Positions 26,757 to 36,923 of a stretch of 64,000 bases of DNA are shown piece after piece; the stretch's first letter is position 1, and each line of letters starts with the position of its first letter. Location of the stretch: contig JAJFKW010000006.1 in assembly GCA_021773015.1 (NCBI GenBank), positions 62,001 to 126,000 on the forward strand, written 5' to 3'. The DNA is from Woeseia sp. Its GTDB lineage: Bacteria > Pseudomonadota > Gammaproteobacteria > Steroidobacterales > Woeseiaceae. The position numbers and the translations under genes are program-made. The notes under the pieces were generated by a model that saw only the letters and a list, made by a program, of their open reading frames with translations, was not told the DNA's origin and searched no databases.

Positions 26757-29636
26757 ATGAAAAGAATGTTAATCAACGCGACTCAAGAAGAAGAGTTGCG
26801 AGTGGCGATGGTCGATGGCCAGCGCCTATACGACCTCAATATAGAGCTACCGTCCGGCGAACGTAAAAAGGCCAACATATACAAAGGCAAAATCACTCGC
26901 ATCGAGCCCAGCCTCGAGGCTGCCTTTGTCGACTATGGTGCTGAGCGCCACGGTTTTCTACCGTTAAAAGAAATTTCCGACGAATATTTCGTCAAAAATG
27001 TTAAGTCTGGCAAGCCAAGCATAAAAGAAGTCCTGAAAGAAGGTCAGGATATCGTCGTGCAAATTGACAAGGAAGAACGTGGCAACAAAGGTGCCGCGCT
27101 AACCACCTATGTCAGTCTCGCTGGTCGGTTCATCGTCTTAAAACCCAACAAAGCTCGGTCCGGCGGTGTGTCGCGCCGAATCGTCGGTGAAGATCGCGAT
27201 CTGGCGAGAGATTCGTTGCGCGAAGTGGAGATTCCAGACGGCATGTCGGTGATATTGCGCACCGCCGGCATTGATCGCAGTGCCGAAGAGTTGGAATGGG
27301 ACCTGAATAATTTGCTGGCGATTTGGCAAGCGATATTGAAAGTTGTCGTTGAACGACCTTCGCCGTTCCTAATTTATCGTGAAAGCAATGCTGTCGTTCG
27401 AGCACTACGCGACCATCTTACTAACGAGATAGGTGAGATACTTATCGATAGCAAAGACGCGCACAAAGAAGCCGTTGAGTTTATCGAGCAAGTGATGCCG
27501 CATAACCTCAAGAAACTAAAGCACTACACCGATTCCGTTCCGCTATTCACGCGCTATCAGATCGAATCGCAAATAGAGTCTGCATTTGCCCACAACGTAA
27601 ATCTTCCATCCGGCGGCAGCTTGGTGATTGACCATACAGAAGCGTTGGTTTCCATTGATATCAACTCCGCGCGCGCAACCAAGGGCGGTGATATCGAGGC
27701 AACAGCTTTCAATACCAATCTTGAATCCGCGGACGAAATTGGGCGCCAATTGCGGCTACGCGATCTCGGCGGTTTGATTGTCATCGACTTTATCGACATG
27801 GGCCCGCAAAAGAATCAACGTGAAGTCGAGAATCGCCTACGTGAAGCCGTTCGACAGGATCGTGCACGCGTACAAATCGGCAAGATTTCCAGATTTGGAC
27901 TGTTGGAGATGTCGCGGCAACGTCTGCGCCCTTCCCTTGGCGAATCCAGTTATCTTACCTGTCCGCGTTGCTCCGGCATTGGCAATATTAGAAGTGTAGA
28001 GTCTCTTGCGCTTGCGATACTGCGTATCATCGGCGAAGAGGCACGCAAGGAACGTACGGCGAAAGTCATCGCACAATTGCCCGTAGAAGTAGCGACCTAT
28101 TTGCTCAACGAGAAGCGCGATTGGGTACAGAGCCTGGAAGACAAAAATGACACGCAGGTTATTCTCGTCGCAAATTCGACGCTGGAAACACCGCATTACC
28201 AAATTCGACGCGTTCGAGACGACCAGGTGGAACTTGCCGAAAACACTGGCAATAGCTACACGCTTATCGACGAAGAAGAACAAATCATTCCCGAAGTCGT
28301 ACAAGGTAAGAAACCTACCGAAGTCGCCGCGATTGCAACGGTTAACCCGTCAACACAGGCACCGGCCCGGAAAAAACCCAGCGTCAAGAAAGGTCCAAGT
28401 TTTTGGGACCGAATTAAGGGGCTATTTTCAAGCAATCCGAAACCGCAACAACGCAACAAGCGCCGATCAAATAAGAAATCCGGCAGTCGAAACGACAGCA
28501 GACGGCGCGGCAGCCAGCGATCGAGGAGCCGCAGCGATTCGCAACGGCAAAACGAACAACGTGGCAGTGAAAATCGCGGCAACGCACGCAAAAAACAATC
28601 TGCAAAAAAACGTACCAAAAAACCGACATCGGAAAGAAAGGATAACAAGGCCGATAATAAATCGGCCACAGGCCAACAAGCCGCCGAGGCGGACAAAAGC
28701 AGCAAGTCGCCGGCAACAGAGCGGGACGACGGTCGTAATGAAGGGCGTAAGACGAGCAGTAAGCGTCGTAGTCGTGGCGGTCGACGGCGTCGACGTCCGA
28801 ATGAGAATTCGGAAGCGAATGCCAATAACGCTCAAAATGCCGAAAGCAAGACCAACGATGAAACGCCGCAGAATGAGCAGATTGATAATAACGTCACCGA
28901 CAGTGTGAAAACTACCGCAACACCGGTTACTGTCGCTGCAGTCGCAGAAGTCGCAAATGCAGAAAAAAGCAAGCCGAAAGAATCTGCACGCAAGCCTCGC
29001 CAACCGCAACAACGTCAAACTAAGAAGGGTGACGACAAGACTAGCAGCGAGAGCACATCAATCACGGCTAGTGAGGAAACGTCTACTTCGAAACCGCCAC
29101 CCGTAATTGATAGCGCGGAAAAGAAAACGGAGGCAGTGCACGACAGCGCGCCTAGTCCCGCACCTGCTGAAGCGAACAAAACTGCGCCAGAATCGGTCGC
29201 GGAAAAACCAGCAGCAAAACCCAAAGTGAGAAGTGAAGCGAAGTCGAATAACGATTACGCCGACCGCGAAAATGCAAAAGCGCTTACGCGAAAAGCTTCT
29301 GCGGACAAAGCGCCGAGGAAACCCAAACCGGAATATGACGATACACAGCCCGAATTGCCACAGCTCAACATCGCCGAACCGCCCGCGGTAATTAAGGCAG
29401 AGTCATTAGCCGTTGTCGAAAAGCAACCAGCGGCGGCCGAATCAAAACAGCCACCGATCGATTCCTCCGATAATGGCAATGGCGCGACTAAGACCGAGGA
29501 AAGGCCGTCGCCAAGCAACGCCGACAAACAACCTGATGCTGCACCGAAAGCGCGACTACTTCCCTGGGAAGCGGACGATGCGCCAGTGAAGAAAACTGAA
29601 AGTGTAGATCAGGATAACAAACCTACGGAAGTGTAA
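26757..29636 (+). CDS. rne: Ribonuclease E
   Basis: Essential endoribonuclease and degradosome scaffold. The catalytic half spans residues 1 to about 520: an S1 domain ([23 protein letters not shown]), a 5' sensor and a DNase I-like region with catalytic Asp in [15 protein letters not shown] and [15 protein letters not shown], then the zinc-link CPRCSG near residue 402. The remaining roughly 430 residues are low complexity: a strongly Arg/Ser/Asn-rich block (about 560-690, with [11 protein letters not shown]) typical of RNA-binding segments, then a Lys/Glu/Pro-rich tail. The predicted length is 959 residues. Partner-binding motifs in the tail cannot be assigned by eye. Confidence 0.97.
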   Translation: MKRMLINATQEEELRVAMVDGQRLYDLNIELPSGERKKANIYKGKITRIEPSLEAAFVDYGAERHGFLPLKEISDEYFVKNVKSGKPSIKEVLKEGQDIVVQIDKEERGNKGAALTTYVSLAGRFIVLKPNKARSGGVSRRIVGEDRDLARDSLREVEIPDGMSVILRTAGIDRSAEELEWDLNNLLAIWQAILKVVVERPSPFLIYRESNAVVRALRDHLTNEIGEILIDSKDAHKEAVEFIEQVMPHNLKKLKHYTDSVPLFTRYQIESQIESAFAHNVNLPSGGSLVIDHTEALVSIDINSARATKGGDIEATAFNTNLESADEIGRQLRLRDLGGLIVIDFIDMGPQKNQREVENRLREAVRQDRARVQIGKISRFGLLEMSRQRLRPSLGESSYLTCPRCSGIGNIRSVESLALAILRIIGEEARKERTAKVIAQLPVEVATYLLNEKRDWVQSLEDKNDTQVILVANSTLETPHYQIRRVRDDQVELAENTGNSYTLIDEEEQIIPEVVQGKKPTEVAAIATVNPSTQAPARKKPSVKKGPSFWDRIKGLFSSNPKPQQRNKRRSNKKSGSRNDSRRRGSQRSRSRSDSQRQNEQRGSENRGNARKKQSAKKRTKKPTSERKDNKADNKSATGQQAAEADKSSKSPATERDDGRNEGRKTSSKRRSRGGRRRRRPNENSEANANNAQNAESKTNDETPQNEQIDNNVTDSVKTTATPVTVAAVAEVANAEKSKPKESARKPRQPQQRQTKKGDDKTSSESTSITASEETSTSKPPPVIDSAEKKTEAVHDSAPSPAPAEANKTAPESVAEKPAAKPKVRSEAKSNNDYADRENAKALTRKASADKAPRKPKPEYDDTQPELPQLNIAEPPAVIKAESLAVVEKQPAAAESKQPPIDSSDNGNGATKTEERPSPSNADKQPDAAPKARLLPWEADDAPVKKTESVDQDNKPTEV

Positions 29637-29643
29637 AACAGCG

Positions 29644-29675
29644 CGGTGCGTCTATTGTTTAGGCGCACCGTTTCT
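29644..29675 (+). terminator. Intrinsic terminator after rne
   Basis: CGGTGCG/CGCACCG, a 7-bp stem with a 13-base loop, is followed by TTTCTATT. It lies between rne and the convergent phosphatase gene, whose stop overlaps the T-rich end. Confidence 0.7.
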
Positions 29676-30168
29676 ATTGCAAAGCGTTATTTCGGCGAAT
29701 AAATTCCAAGAGTCCGCGCGACGCATCTTCGACTAAATCGAGCACTCTTTCGAATCCTGCGGATCCACCGTAGTAAGGGTCCGGCACTTCGGTCTCGTGA
29801 CTATCCGAAAACTCGAGAAACAATCGGATGTCGCTTGTTGCGTCATCCGCGGCTCGTTCCCGAAGTTGCATCAGATTGTGCTCGTCCATTGCAACGATAT
29901 ATTCGAACATTGTGTAGTCATCCTCTGCAACCCGACGTGCGCGAATCTCAGATAATGAGAAGCCTCGACGCTCTGCTGCTGATTGCGCGCGCCGGTCAGC
30001 AGGCTCACCACTGTGGTAGGCATGCGTGCCTGCAGAATCGATATGAATTAAGTCGGACAGCCCGGCATCAGCAACGTGCTTTCGAAACACACCCTCCGCC
30101 GTCGGCGACCTGCAGATGTTGCCCATACACACAAATAAAACACTGACCTTGTCATTACTACCGTACAT
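29674..30168 (-). CDS. Low-molecular-weight protein-tyrosine phosphatase family protein
   Basis: The P-loop VCMGNICRSPTAEGVF near residues 13-28 carries the nucleophilic Cys and phosphate-binding Arg, and the general acid Asp lies in VPDPYYGGSAGFERV. The predicted length of 164 residues is normal for the family. Members dephosphorylate protein tyrosine or low-molecular-weight phosphoesters. No tyrosine kinase or capsule genes are adjacent, so the substrate is open. The 30169-30351 spacer upstream shows no clear feature. Confidence 0.93.
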   Translation of the reverse strand: MYGSNDKVSVLFVCMGNICRSPTAEGVFRKHVADAGLSDLIHIDSAGTHAYHSGEPADRRAQSAAERRGFSLSEIRARRVAEDDYTMFEYIVAMDEHNLMQLRERAADDATSDIRLFLEFSDSHETEVPDPYYGGSAGFERVLDLVEDASRGLLEFIRRNNALQ

Positions 30169-30351
30169 TTACGCCATCATTCCCTATCACAGTTTGCTGC
30201 CAGACATAGCACATGGTACTTGATACTCTGGAATTCGGAAACGCGTAAAAGGAGAAGCTGCCGAGGTTCTAGCTAGTTGCATTTCCCCACTATATCGCCG
30301 CACTCTGAGTTTCGTTGTAGACTTCGACCTCCGGCCAGCTGAGGTTCTGTG

Positions 30352-31956
30352 ATGCACTATTCTCGGTATAGATTCTACATCGCTCTCGTACTGTCGCTCG
30401 CCACAATATCTTGGAATACAGTTTCGCTGGCTCAAGCACCAACGCTCGGTAGCGTCGACTTCCCAAACTCTGGCGCAAAAGCAGCGCAAGCTGATTTCGT
30501 CAAGGGCATTTTGTATCTGCATAGTTTTGAGTACGCCCCAGCTAGAACGGCATTCAAGAAAGCACAAATGATCGACCCCAATTTTACCATGGCCTATTGG
30601 GGCGAGGCGATGACCTACCACCACTCGCTATGGCGAGTTCAAGATCAACCTGCGGCGCAAGATGTTCTTCGCAGGCTGGGACGCACGACTAGTGACGAGG
30701 CGGCAAAAATACCAACCCAGCGCGAAAAAGACTACGTGCATGCGTTGGAAATCCTATTCGGTATGACCGAGGCAACAGCCAACCTAGGAAAGCTCGAACG
30801 CGATGTCCACTATCGTGACGCAATGAAGCAGGTGCACTTGTCCTACCCTGATGACCTTGAAGCCAGAGCGTTCTACGGCCTTTCAATTCTCGGTGTCGGC
30901 AGCGCCAACCGTGAGTACGCCAGTTATATGCGAGCTGCGGCCGTAATCACGCCAGTATGGGATGCAAATCGAACGCACCCCGGGGCAGCGCATTACCTAA
31001 TCCACTCATACGATGATCCCGTGCACGCAATTCTAGGGCTGCCTATGGCTCGAGCGTATGAGAAAATCGCCGTTGATGCAGCTCACGCTCAACACATGAC
31101 GTCTCACATCTACGTGGCATTAGGATATTGGGATGACATGACAGCGGCAAATACCACCGCACTGAAAGTGGAATCTGCAAAGACCAGCGGTGAGGGAGCG
31201 AGAAGCCGTGAAGCCTGGCATCACCGCTATTGGCTTCACTACGGTCGTCTACAACAGGGCCGGCTAGACGACGCAAGAAAAATGCTGCTTTGGGCGCGAA
31301 ATCGCATCGACAGCAATCCACTACCCCGCGAACCAGAATACTACGGTGCTATGTATGCGCGTTACTTGATCGACACGGAACTTTGGGCGGAAGCCGACGA
31401 ATGGCTCACGCCCGATGGGGTTGACGTTACCGCGCCTCACTATGCCTTTGCACAGGCGTATGCCGCCGCAAAGTTGGGCAACACCGGCGAGGCGCGCTCC
31501 CACCTTGCAGAAATTAGCAAAGGGGGCACCAATGCGAACCCAGAAATCATACTATCTGAACAAGAAGTAGATATTCTCAAACTTCAAATTCGAAGCTTGA
31601 TTGCGCTCAACGACGGCGATTCGGAAAACGCAATTGCCCTCGCTCGCAGAGCCGCAAGAATTCAATCGAGCACAGCTTTTCGATACGGTCCACCGCGAAT
31701 ATCCAAACCATCTAGTGAATTTCTTGCCGAACTCTTATTGAATCTCGGAAACGCGAAAGAAGCATCTGAAGTTTTTATCGATCAACTCTCTCGAAGTCAA
31801 CTGCGCAGCAACGCGTTAATTGGCTTGCTGCGGTCCAGCACGGTAATTGGCGACGAAGCAAGTATCAAAGAAAGTACGGAGTCATTGAAAAACATTTGGC
31901 ACGGCGCCGACCGCGATTTTCCGTTACTAGTCGACTTTACTGGTTCCGAAAGATAA
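30352..31956 (+). CDS. Exported tetratricopeptide-repeat protein of unknown function
   Basis: Predicted 534 residues; ATG 30352 has GAGG seven bases upstream (GTG 30349 is adjacent). A Sec signal peptide ending near SLAQA (about residue 28) precedes TPR-like helices (AQADFVKGILYLHSFEYAPARTAFKKAQMIDPNF). A conserved His-rich block follows (THPGAAHYLIHSYDDPVHA and DAAHAQHMTSHIYVALGYWDDM), which recurs in many secreted TPR proteins of unknown role. The His/Asp clusters could bind metal, but that is speculation. It is a single gene with no operon partner. Confidence 0.8.
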   Translation: MHYSRYRFYIALVLSLATISWNTVSLAQAPTLGSVDFPNSGAKAAQADFVKGILYLHSFEYAPARTAFKKAQMIDPNFTMAYWGEAMTYHHSLWRVQDQPAAQDVLRRLGRTTSDEAAKIPTQREKDYVHALEILFGMTEATANLGKLERDVHYRDAMKQVHLSYPDDLEARAFYGLSILGVGSANREYASYMRAAAVITPVWDANRTHPGAAHYLIHSYDDPVHAILGLPMARAYEKIAVDAAHAQHMTSHIYVALGYWDDMTAANTTALKVESAKTSGEGARSREAWHHRYWLHYGRLQQGRLDDARKMLLWARNRIDSNPLPREPEYYGAMYARYLIDTELWAEADEWLTPDGVDVTAPHYAFAQAYAAAKLGNTGEARSHLAEISKGGTNANPEIILSEQEVDILKLQIRSLIALNDGDSENAIALARRAARIQSSTAFRYGPPRISKPSSEFLAELLLNLGNAKEASEVFIDQLSRSQLRSNALIGLLRSSTVIGDEASIKESTESLKNIWHGADRDFPLLVDFTGSER

Positions 31957-32200
31957 TCAGCAACCACAATATGTCCAATCGGTAATCGTTCGGAGGACCA
32001 TTAGTCACTTGGCAAATCATAGCCTTACTCTTTCATTCTCCGAGCGTCGCACGCATCAGGTGCGGCCGTCTGCCGTCGCTCCCTCTCGTCGCCATCAGTT
32101 TCGTCGTTGCTCCATGCACGAGTGGACTCTGGGTCAGGATCATCCAAATACCAACCGCAACGAATCCTCCAAATCTCGTTGAAGGCTCCTCTGGTGCCCG

Positions 32201-33793
32201 TCAGAAAGCCAACTTGACCGCAAGCAGCCCAAACACACTCAACGCCAACACTACGACAACGCCCATGATCCACTGCACCTGTCGGTACTGACGTTTCAGT
32301 TCTTGCAACCCGTTGGCTTTAATTAGAATCCCGGAAATCGTTTTGGCTGACGAACTCGCATTACGAATTTTCTCGAAGTACTCCGCTTCAGCGGCCAACG
32401 GAGTCGTGACCAAAGCAACTACAATTAGCGCAACTATCGCCGATGAAAATGCAATGATCAGAGGCGTCGCGTATGCGGGCAGTGTGATATACGACAGACG
32501 TGTGAGTTCAGTAAACAAAACAAAAACCGAAACGCCCACAATCATGCTGGCCAACGCCGCTTTGTGATTCATACGTCGCCACTCGAGACCCGCGACAACC
32601 GTTGGTAGCCAGCCAACGCCAAAAATCGCCGCAGCATAAATCGAAATCCAATAAATACCTGCTGGCTGTGCGATAGCAATGATTGCGACAACCACCCCAA
32701 TTACGATTTGAGCAATACGGCTAACACGCATCTTGTCGCGTTCAGAGAGGCTGTCTTTCTTCAGATTTTCGTACAAATCATGCGACAGGCCGAAGCCGGC
32801 TAACACAAACAACGTTGAGGCTGTCGACATAATCGCCGCCATCAGCGCCGCAAGACCGATACCGCCCATTACGCCGGGTACATGTTCAATAAAAGCGATG
32901 AGCATTACTCGGTCAGCCTGTTCAATGCCGGGCTCAATGACCTGCATCGCGCTCGCAGCGAGAAAAATTGGAATCTGCATGGCAGCGGCCAAAAAGACAC
33001 CGATTCCGGCTGCCTTTAGAATGACGAAATCGTTCTTGGCGGGAAATACGCGCGACACCATGGCAGGCGAACAGGTCATGAAAATAACCCAAACAAGAAA
33101 CTGCGATACCGTGAACGACATTGCCCGTCCCTGTGCTCCGGCCAAACTCCAATAACCTGGCATCGAATCGCCGAGCGCTTTCATGTCGGCGAAGCCTGCT
33201 TTTGAAATAATAAATGGTGCAATTACAGCCGCGACGGCAAGCATCGTAAAAAACATCAGCGTATCGGTGACGACAACGCCGTACATACCACCGAGCGCGG
33301 AAAACACCATTAGTGCAATGACGAATGCGACGATAATGATTGGAAACGAAATACCGGTGATTTCCTCCAATACCAGTCCTGCACCAATCAGTTGGATTAC
33401 ACCGTAGCCAAGCAGCCCAATAATCATTATCAGCGTCGCGAGGGTCGTCACCGCCTTACTTTGAAAGCGATTGCGGAAGAAGTCCGGCATTGTTCTGCAA
33501 CCAAGACCCTTGAGCTTCCGACCAACGTACAAAACCGCAAGCATGATACCGATCCACGAACCAAACGATCCTGTCGCAGCGATTACCAGTGGCCCCTCGG
33601 TGTATGAGATGCCAGCAATTCCAAGTAATGTAACGGCGCTAAGATACGTAGCCGCCAATGTGCCAACGATCAAAATCGTTGGCGCACGCTCATCCATCAC
33701 GAAAAAATCCGCGCTACTTCTAACTCTGCGTGCAACAAATGCACCGACGATAGCGTAGACCGTCAGCGCAACAATAAAAACAGTAATAGCCAC
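32201..33793 (-). CDS. Sodium:solute symporter family (SSS) transporter
   Basis: A predicted 530-residue inner-membrane protein with about 13 hydrophobic segments of the LeuT/SSS fold. Features include ADFFVMDERAPTILIVGTLAATYLSAVTLLG near the N-terminus, FSALGGMYGVVVTDTLMFF, and the AALMAAIMSTASTLFVLAGFGLSHDLYE stretch corresponding to TM8, which binds Na+ in family members. The substrate (pantothenate, amino acid, short acid or other) cannot be read from sequence. It is preceded after 2 bases by a tiny membrane-protein gene. The 31957-32200 spacer beyond its stop shows nothing recognisable. Confidence 0.92.
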   Translation of the reverse strand: MAITVFIVALTVYAIVGAFVARRVRSSADFFVMDERAPTILIVGTLAATYLSAVTLLGIAGISYTEGPLVIAATGSFGSWIGIMLAVLYVGRKLKGLGCRTMPDFFRNRFQSKAVTTLATLIMIIGLLGYGVIQLIGAGLVLEEITGISFPIIIVAFVIALMVFSALGGMYGVVVTDTLMFFTMLAVAAVIAPFIISKAGFADMKALGDSMPGYWSLAGAQGRAMSFTVSQFLVWVIFMTCSPAMVSRVFPAKNDFVILKAAGIGVFLAAAMQIPIFLAASAMQVIEPGIEQADRVMLIAFIEHVPGVMGGIGLAALMAAIMSTASTLFVLAGFGLSHDLYENLKKDSLSERDKMRVSRIAQIVIGVVVAIIAIAQPAGIYWISIYAAAIFGVGWLPTVVAGLEWRRMNHKAALASMIVGVSVFVLFTELTRLSYITLPAYATPLIIAFSSAIVALIVVALVTTPLAAEAEYFEKIRNASSSAKTISGILIKANGLQELKRQYRQVQWIMGVVVVLALSVFGLLAVKLAF

Positions 33794-33795
33794 AT

Positions 33796-33945
33796 CTATT
33801 GCCCGTCGACTACATCAGATCCATCCTGCTCGTGTTTTTTAATGACGGGAAGATACTCCTTGCGCAAAATCCGCAGCACGATGCCAACAGCAACAAGAAC
33901 GGTAATCGTCGCATTTAGAAATAGAAAAAATACATCAAAATTCAT
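33796..33945 (-). CDS. Small single-pass membrane protein, putative transporter partner
   Basis: Forty-nine residues from ATG 33945: a hydrophobic segment (FFLFLNATITVLVAVGIVLRIL) then a basic/acidic cytoplasmic tail. A GTG at 33978 would add 11 residues but lacks a ribosome binding site. It ends 2 bases before the symporter start, and several SSS transporters are encoded with a small accessory membrane protein. A stabilising or regulatory role is inferred from context only. Confidence 0.65.
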   Translation of the reverse strand: MNFDVFFLFLNATITVLVAVGIVLRILRKEYLPVIKKHEQDGSDVVDGQ

Positions 33946-33978
33946 TGTGGCTGGGTCCGTTGAGATTGAATCCGTCAC

Positions 33979-34569
33979 TTGGGCACATGTTCATTAGCGC
34001 TCGCGCTCACTAATTGTTCCTACCGATCGAGCGCTAGTATTTGCGTGATGCCAATTTCCGGCATGTCGGCGACCGCAGGTGACGATCTGCAGACAGGAAT
34101 CGGACTAGCGAAAACAGTGAGTGCTTGGTGAGTTTTATTGTCGTTATTTGACTAATGTACCGTTGAGGTCAAATCGGCTGCAAATTTCATAAAGCGGCAT
34201 TGTGCGATATGTGAACCATTACCCGAGTCATATGCTGGTCGATGTCTGCTAATGGCGACAGTTTCCAATAGAACTATATTGCCATAGCTGATTGTTTTTA
34301 CGTGTTTTTTCACGCATCGACGTCGAACTAAGCGCGAATTAACCGGCGCGAGCGATATTTGAATTGCGAATCCCAGCGGCTAACGCTATGTTAGCCAACG
34401 TCCGCGCAGTCAATAGGCCAATCTACGGCTATATACGATAACTACAGGTTTGCGCGTGGCAACAGAATTTGGGGTAGAAATTACTGCAAAAGGGTCGTTC
34501 GCGTTCACCTCCGGCGAATTTAATCGTCCGCGGTCGCGTGTTCGCATAAATAACTGGGAGACAACACTA
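33979..34569. other. Gene-poor intergenic region
   Basis: About 590 bases without a convincing gene between divergent transcription units. It is AT-rich with short palindromes, including GGCTAAC-GCTAT-GTTAGCC at 34378-34396 (7-bp stem, no T-run) and a GTCTGCTAATGGCGACAGTTT stretch near 34245 resembling the dispersed repeats near 11171-12319. An open frame starting at 34450 is the 5' extension of the lipoprotein gene and is probably leader. No promoter is clear. Confidence 0.4.
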
Positions 34570-34917
34570 ATGAGTAAATATTTTAAGTTTTTGCTGGCGG
34601 CAGTCATGCTTTCAGCGCTTGGCGCATGTAGCAAAAGCGAAGACACAATGTCCGATGCCAAGGACGCTGCCGCAGACACAATGGACGCGGTCGCCGACGA
34701 AGCTGGAAAAGTCGCTGACGACGTCGCGGCAGCTGGCAGCGATGCCTTGGAAGGGGCCGGAGAACTCGCTGACGATGCGATGGCGGCTGGCGAAGAAATG
34801 GTAGAAGATGCCAAGGAAGCAGGCTCCAATAAGATAGATGAAATGGTCGAAGATGCCGAAAAGACCAAAGAAGAACTTGAGGCCGAAGCTAAAGAGAAAT
34901 TAAACATCGGCAACTAG
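34570..34917 (+). CDS. Acidic Ala-rich helical lipoprotein
   Basis: A 115-residue protein from ATG 34570 with a lipoprotein signal (KFLLAAVMLSALGAC, Cys near residue 20). The mature part is one long Ala/Asp/Glu-rich amphipathic helix (DAKDAAADTMDAVADEAGKV and similar repeats of about 11 residues), reminiscent of LEA/apolipoprotein-like or YqjD-like helices. GGGAG lies about 10 bases upstream of the ATG. Function unknown; a surface or stress role is possible. A strong palindrome follows the stop. Confidence 0.75.
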   Translation: MSKYFKFLLAAVMLSALGACSKSEDTMSDAKDAAADTMDAVADEAGKVADDVAAAGSDALEGAGELADDAMAAGEEMVEDAKEAGSNKIDEMVEDAEKTKEELEAEAKEKLNIGN

Positions 34918-34935
34918 TATTTGGCGGAACGTAAT

Positions 34936-34970
34936 AATTGCGGCTGCACAATATTGTGCAGCCGCAATTT
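34936..34970 (+). terminator. 34-bp perfect palindrome, probable bidirectional terminator
   Basis: AATTGCGGCTGCACAAT and its exact reverse complement abut without a spacer (34936-34969), 18 bases after the lipoprotein stop. The hairpin is strong, but only a short T-run (TTT) follows, so termination may be weak or use A/T ends on both strands. Confidence 0.6.
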
Positions 34971-35210
34971 CAAAATCACTTGACTCTCCGAACGTGTCTG
35001 TGGCCATCTGCGGGTTACGCCGATAGCTAGACCTTTTACGGCGATGCTTTCGTCGATATCAACAACAACGAATAGCTGAACAAAATTACGGCATAGCCAG
35101 CCTGCAGCGTCCGCTGATCGCCTATGCGATGATCGTTTACTCCTACGAACCGAATTCTAGATCAAGCGACCTGGGACGTTCGGTAACCAAATGATAGGAG
35201 TGAACGCGAT

Positions 35211-35747
35211 ATGAATCGATCCCTGCCCTTCATTCTATTGGCACTCATAGCCACCGGAGCCTACGCCGACAATCACACTGTCGTGATTCCGGACAAGGCT
35301 GGCGACTTTAAAAATGGCATTTACCACATTGGGCTCTGGGTAGACGACGTCGATGAGATGATCTCGTTTTTATCGGCGGTTTCCTCGTTGAAAGTAATTT
35401 CACGGGTAGAATTGCCGAGCGGTGGCGAACGATTATTCTTGAGCGATGCTCGTGGTCAACGACTGGAGTTGTTATCAAGCCCCCGCACGATCAAACCACA
35501 CACACAATATCCCCTGCATCCTCTTGGCGCGCATGCCGGAATTGCGCATATTTCGATTGAAGTCGATGATGTCATCGCCATTCAAACGCTCTTGCTTGAG
35601 CGGGGCTACGAAGTAATCAGCCAAGCGCCCAAAGATTTTGCGGACGGTTACGTCACATCGGAGGTTGACGCACATCGCATTCTTTTTGTGAAGGGCCCAA
35701 GTGCAATGTCCTTTGAATTTTTCGAGATCATCAAACGAAATAAGTAG
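35211..35747 (+). CDS. Exported VOC (glyoxalase/dioxygenase-fold) protein
   Basis: A 178-residue protein with a Sec signal peptide (SLPFILLALIATGAYA, cleavage near residue 19), so the mature protein is periplasmic or secreted. Two beta-alpha-beta-beta-beta modules carry candidate metal ligands His (GIYHIGLWVDDV), Glu (RLELLSSP), His (AGIAHISIEVDDV) and Glu (MSFEFFEII), the usual four-ligand VOC set. The ribosome binding site TAGGAG is good. The reaction is unknown. It is the first of a run with an M19 dipeptidase 11 bases downstream and a formamidase-like gene. Most VOC enzymes are cytoplasmic, so export is notable. Confidence 0.85.
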   Translation: MNRSLPFILLALIATGAYADNHTVVIPDKAGDFKNGIYHIGLWVDDVDEMISFLSAVSSLKVISRVELPSGGERLFLSDARGQRLELLSSPRTIKPHTQYPLHPLGAHAGIAHISIEVDDVIAIQTLLLERGYEVISQAPKDFADGYVTSEVDAHRILFVKGPSAMSFEFFEIIKRNK

Positions 35748-35758
35748 GAATACTAAAA

Positions 35759-36871
35759 ATGCAGAGGCGTCACTTTCTACAGGGATTTGCAAGCATCGTT
35801 TCTGCAAATATATTACAACCTGTTCTAGCCGTCGATTCGAATGAAACGGTTCTCGAGTTCCGCGAACGCGCGCGTCGAATTCTGGCATCCACACCTGCAT
35901 TTGACTTACATACACACCCTGGCATGTTTGCGTTGAAAGACATCCCAAATTCCGTCAACCCGAGAAAATACTTTGGTGACGCCAAGGTCACATCCAGAGT
36001 TGCCGAAATGAACACGGGGCAACTAGCATGCGGCTTTGTTGCAACGGTATCGGATGCGCCGATTTTGCGACCACCGCGAAAAGCAGGCGAGTCGTTTGAG
36101 GGTCGAGAATGGAAGCCAGACGAATCCTGGCAGGAATACCGCCGACAAAAAGCCGTGTTGGACAGAATTGTTACGGAACACGATTTGGTAAAGGCTTTGA
36201 GCGCCAAGCATATCCGTAATGCGCATCGATCGAATAAACCGGCGATCGTCTACGACTGCGAGGGCGCCGATCACCTGGAAGGAAAACCGGAACGCTTGCA
36301 GGAACTCTATGCCGATGGCATTCGCGTTTTACAACCGCTGCACGTCGCTGAGAACGGATTGGGCGACATTGCTAACGGACCGGCCCGACACGGCGGACTT
36401 TCTGCTATTGGTAAAGAAGTTGTTCGGGAAATGAATCGATTACACATGCTGATTGATATGGCGCACGCATCTGAGGAAGCGACGGTACAGGCCGCTACCA
36501 TTTCTACACAGCCGATCATCTCGTCGCACGACCTGCTTGAATGGCGCGAAAACCCCAAGCGCAACTGGATGGCGCCACGTCACGCAAGAGCAGTCATTGA
36601 GACAGGCGGCATCATCGGTGCGTTTCCCGGCGCGGTAAACGGTGATTTCGAAACCTATATCGACAACATTATCAACTTGATTGAATTTGCGGGTATCGAT
36701 CATGTGGCCATCGGCACGGACATGGACGGCAACATCCATCCGGTGGTCGACGACTATAACGACTATCCCAAAATCGCCAGCCATTTGCTGGCCCGCGATC
36801 TCAATGACGACGAGGTGGCCAAAGTAATGGGTGGCAACGCACTTCGAGTTTTTGAGTTGGTTGTCGGCTGA
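35759..36871 (+). CDS. Tat-exported M19 (renal dipeptidase-like) peptidase
   Basis: Predicted 370 residues. The N-terminus QRRHFLQGFASIVSANILQPVLA is a Tat-type signal (RRxFL). The membrane dipeptidase fold shows metal-site segments FDLHTHPG, YDCEGADHL, LIDMAHASEEA, PIISSHDLLE and VAIGTDMDGN. In the first the common His-x-Asp is His-x-His. Family members hydrolyse dipeptides, including D-amino-acid and beta-lactam-like substrates, with two zincs. The third gene starts about 50 bases after the stop. The substrate is unknown. Confidence 0.9.
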   Translation: MQRRHFLQGFASIVSANILQPVLAVDSNETVLEFRERARRILASTPAFDLHTHPGMFALKDIPNSVNPRKYFGDAKVTSRVAEMNTGQLACGFVATVSDAPILRPPRKAGESFEGREWKPDESWQEYRRQKAVLDRIVTEHDLVKALSAKHIRNAHRSNKPAIVYDCEGADHLEGKPERLQELYADGIRVLQPLHVAENGLGDIANGPARHGGLSAIGKEVVREMNRLHMLIDMAHASEEATVQAATISTQPIISSHDLLEWRENPKRNWMAPRHARAVIETGGIIGAFPGAVNGDFETYIDNIINLIEFAGIDHVAIGTDMDGNIHPVVDDYNDYPKIASHLLARDLNDDEVAKVMGGNALRVFELVVG

Positions 36872-36923
36872 TCGCCGGCAAATTACCCGGCACGCCCGGT
36901 CTAAAAACGAGAATGTGACTCCA

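Noticed and set aside
28147-28908. Plus-strand frame of 253 residues and several minus-strand frames
   Set aside because: They lie in other frames of the low-complexity Arg/Lys-rich part of rne.
36831-36923. 5' extension of the formamidase-like gene into the dipeptidase gene
   Set aside because: It is mostly the overlapping dipeptidase sequence in another frame; ATG 36924 is better placed, though the extension would add positive charges before the hydrophobic segment.
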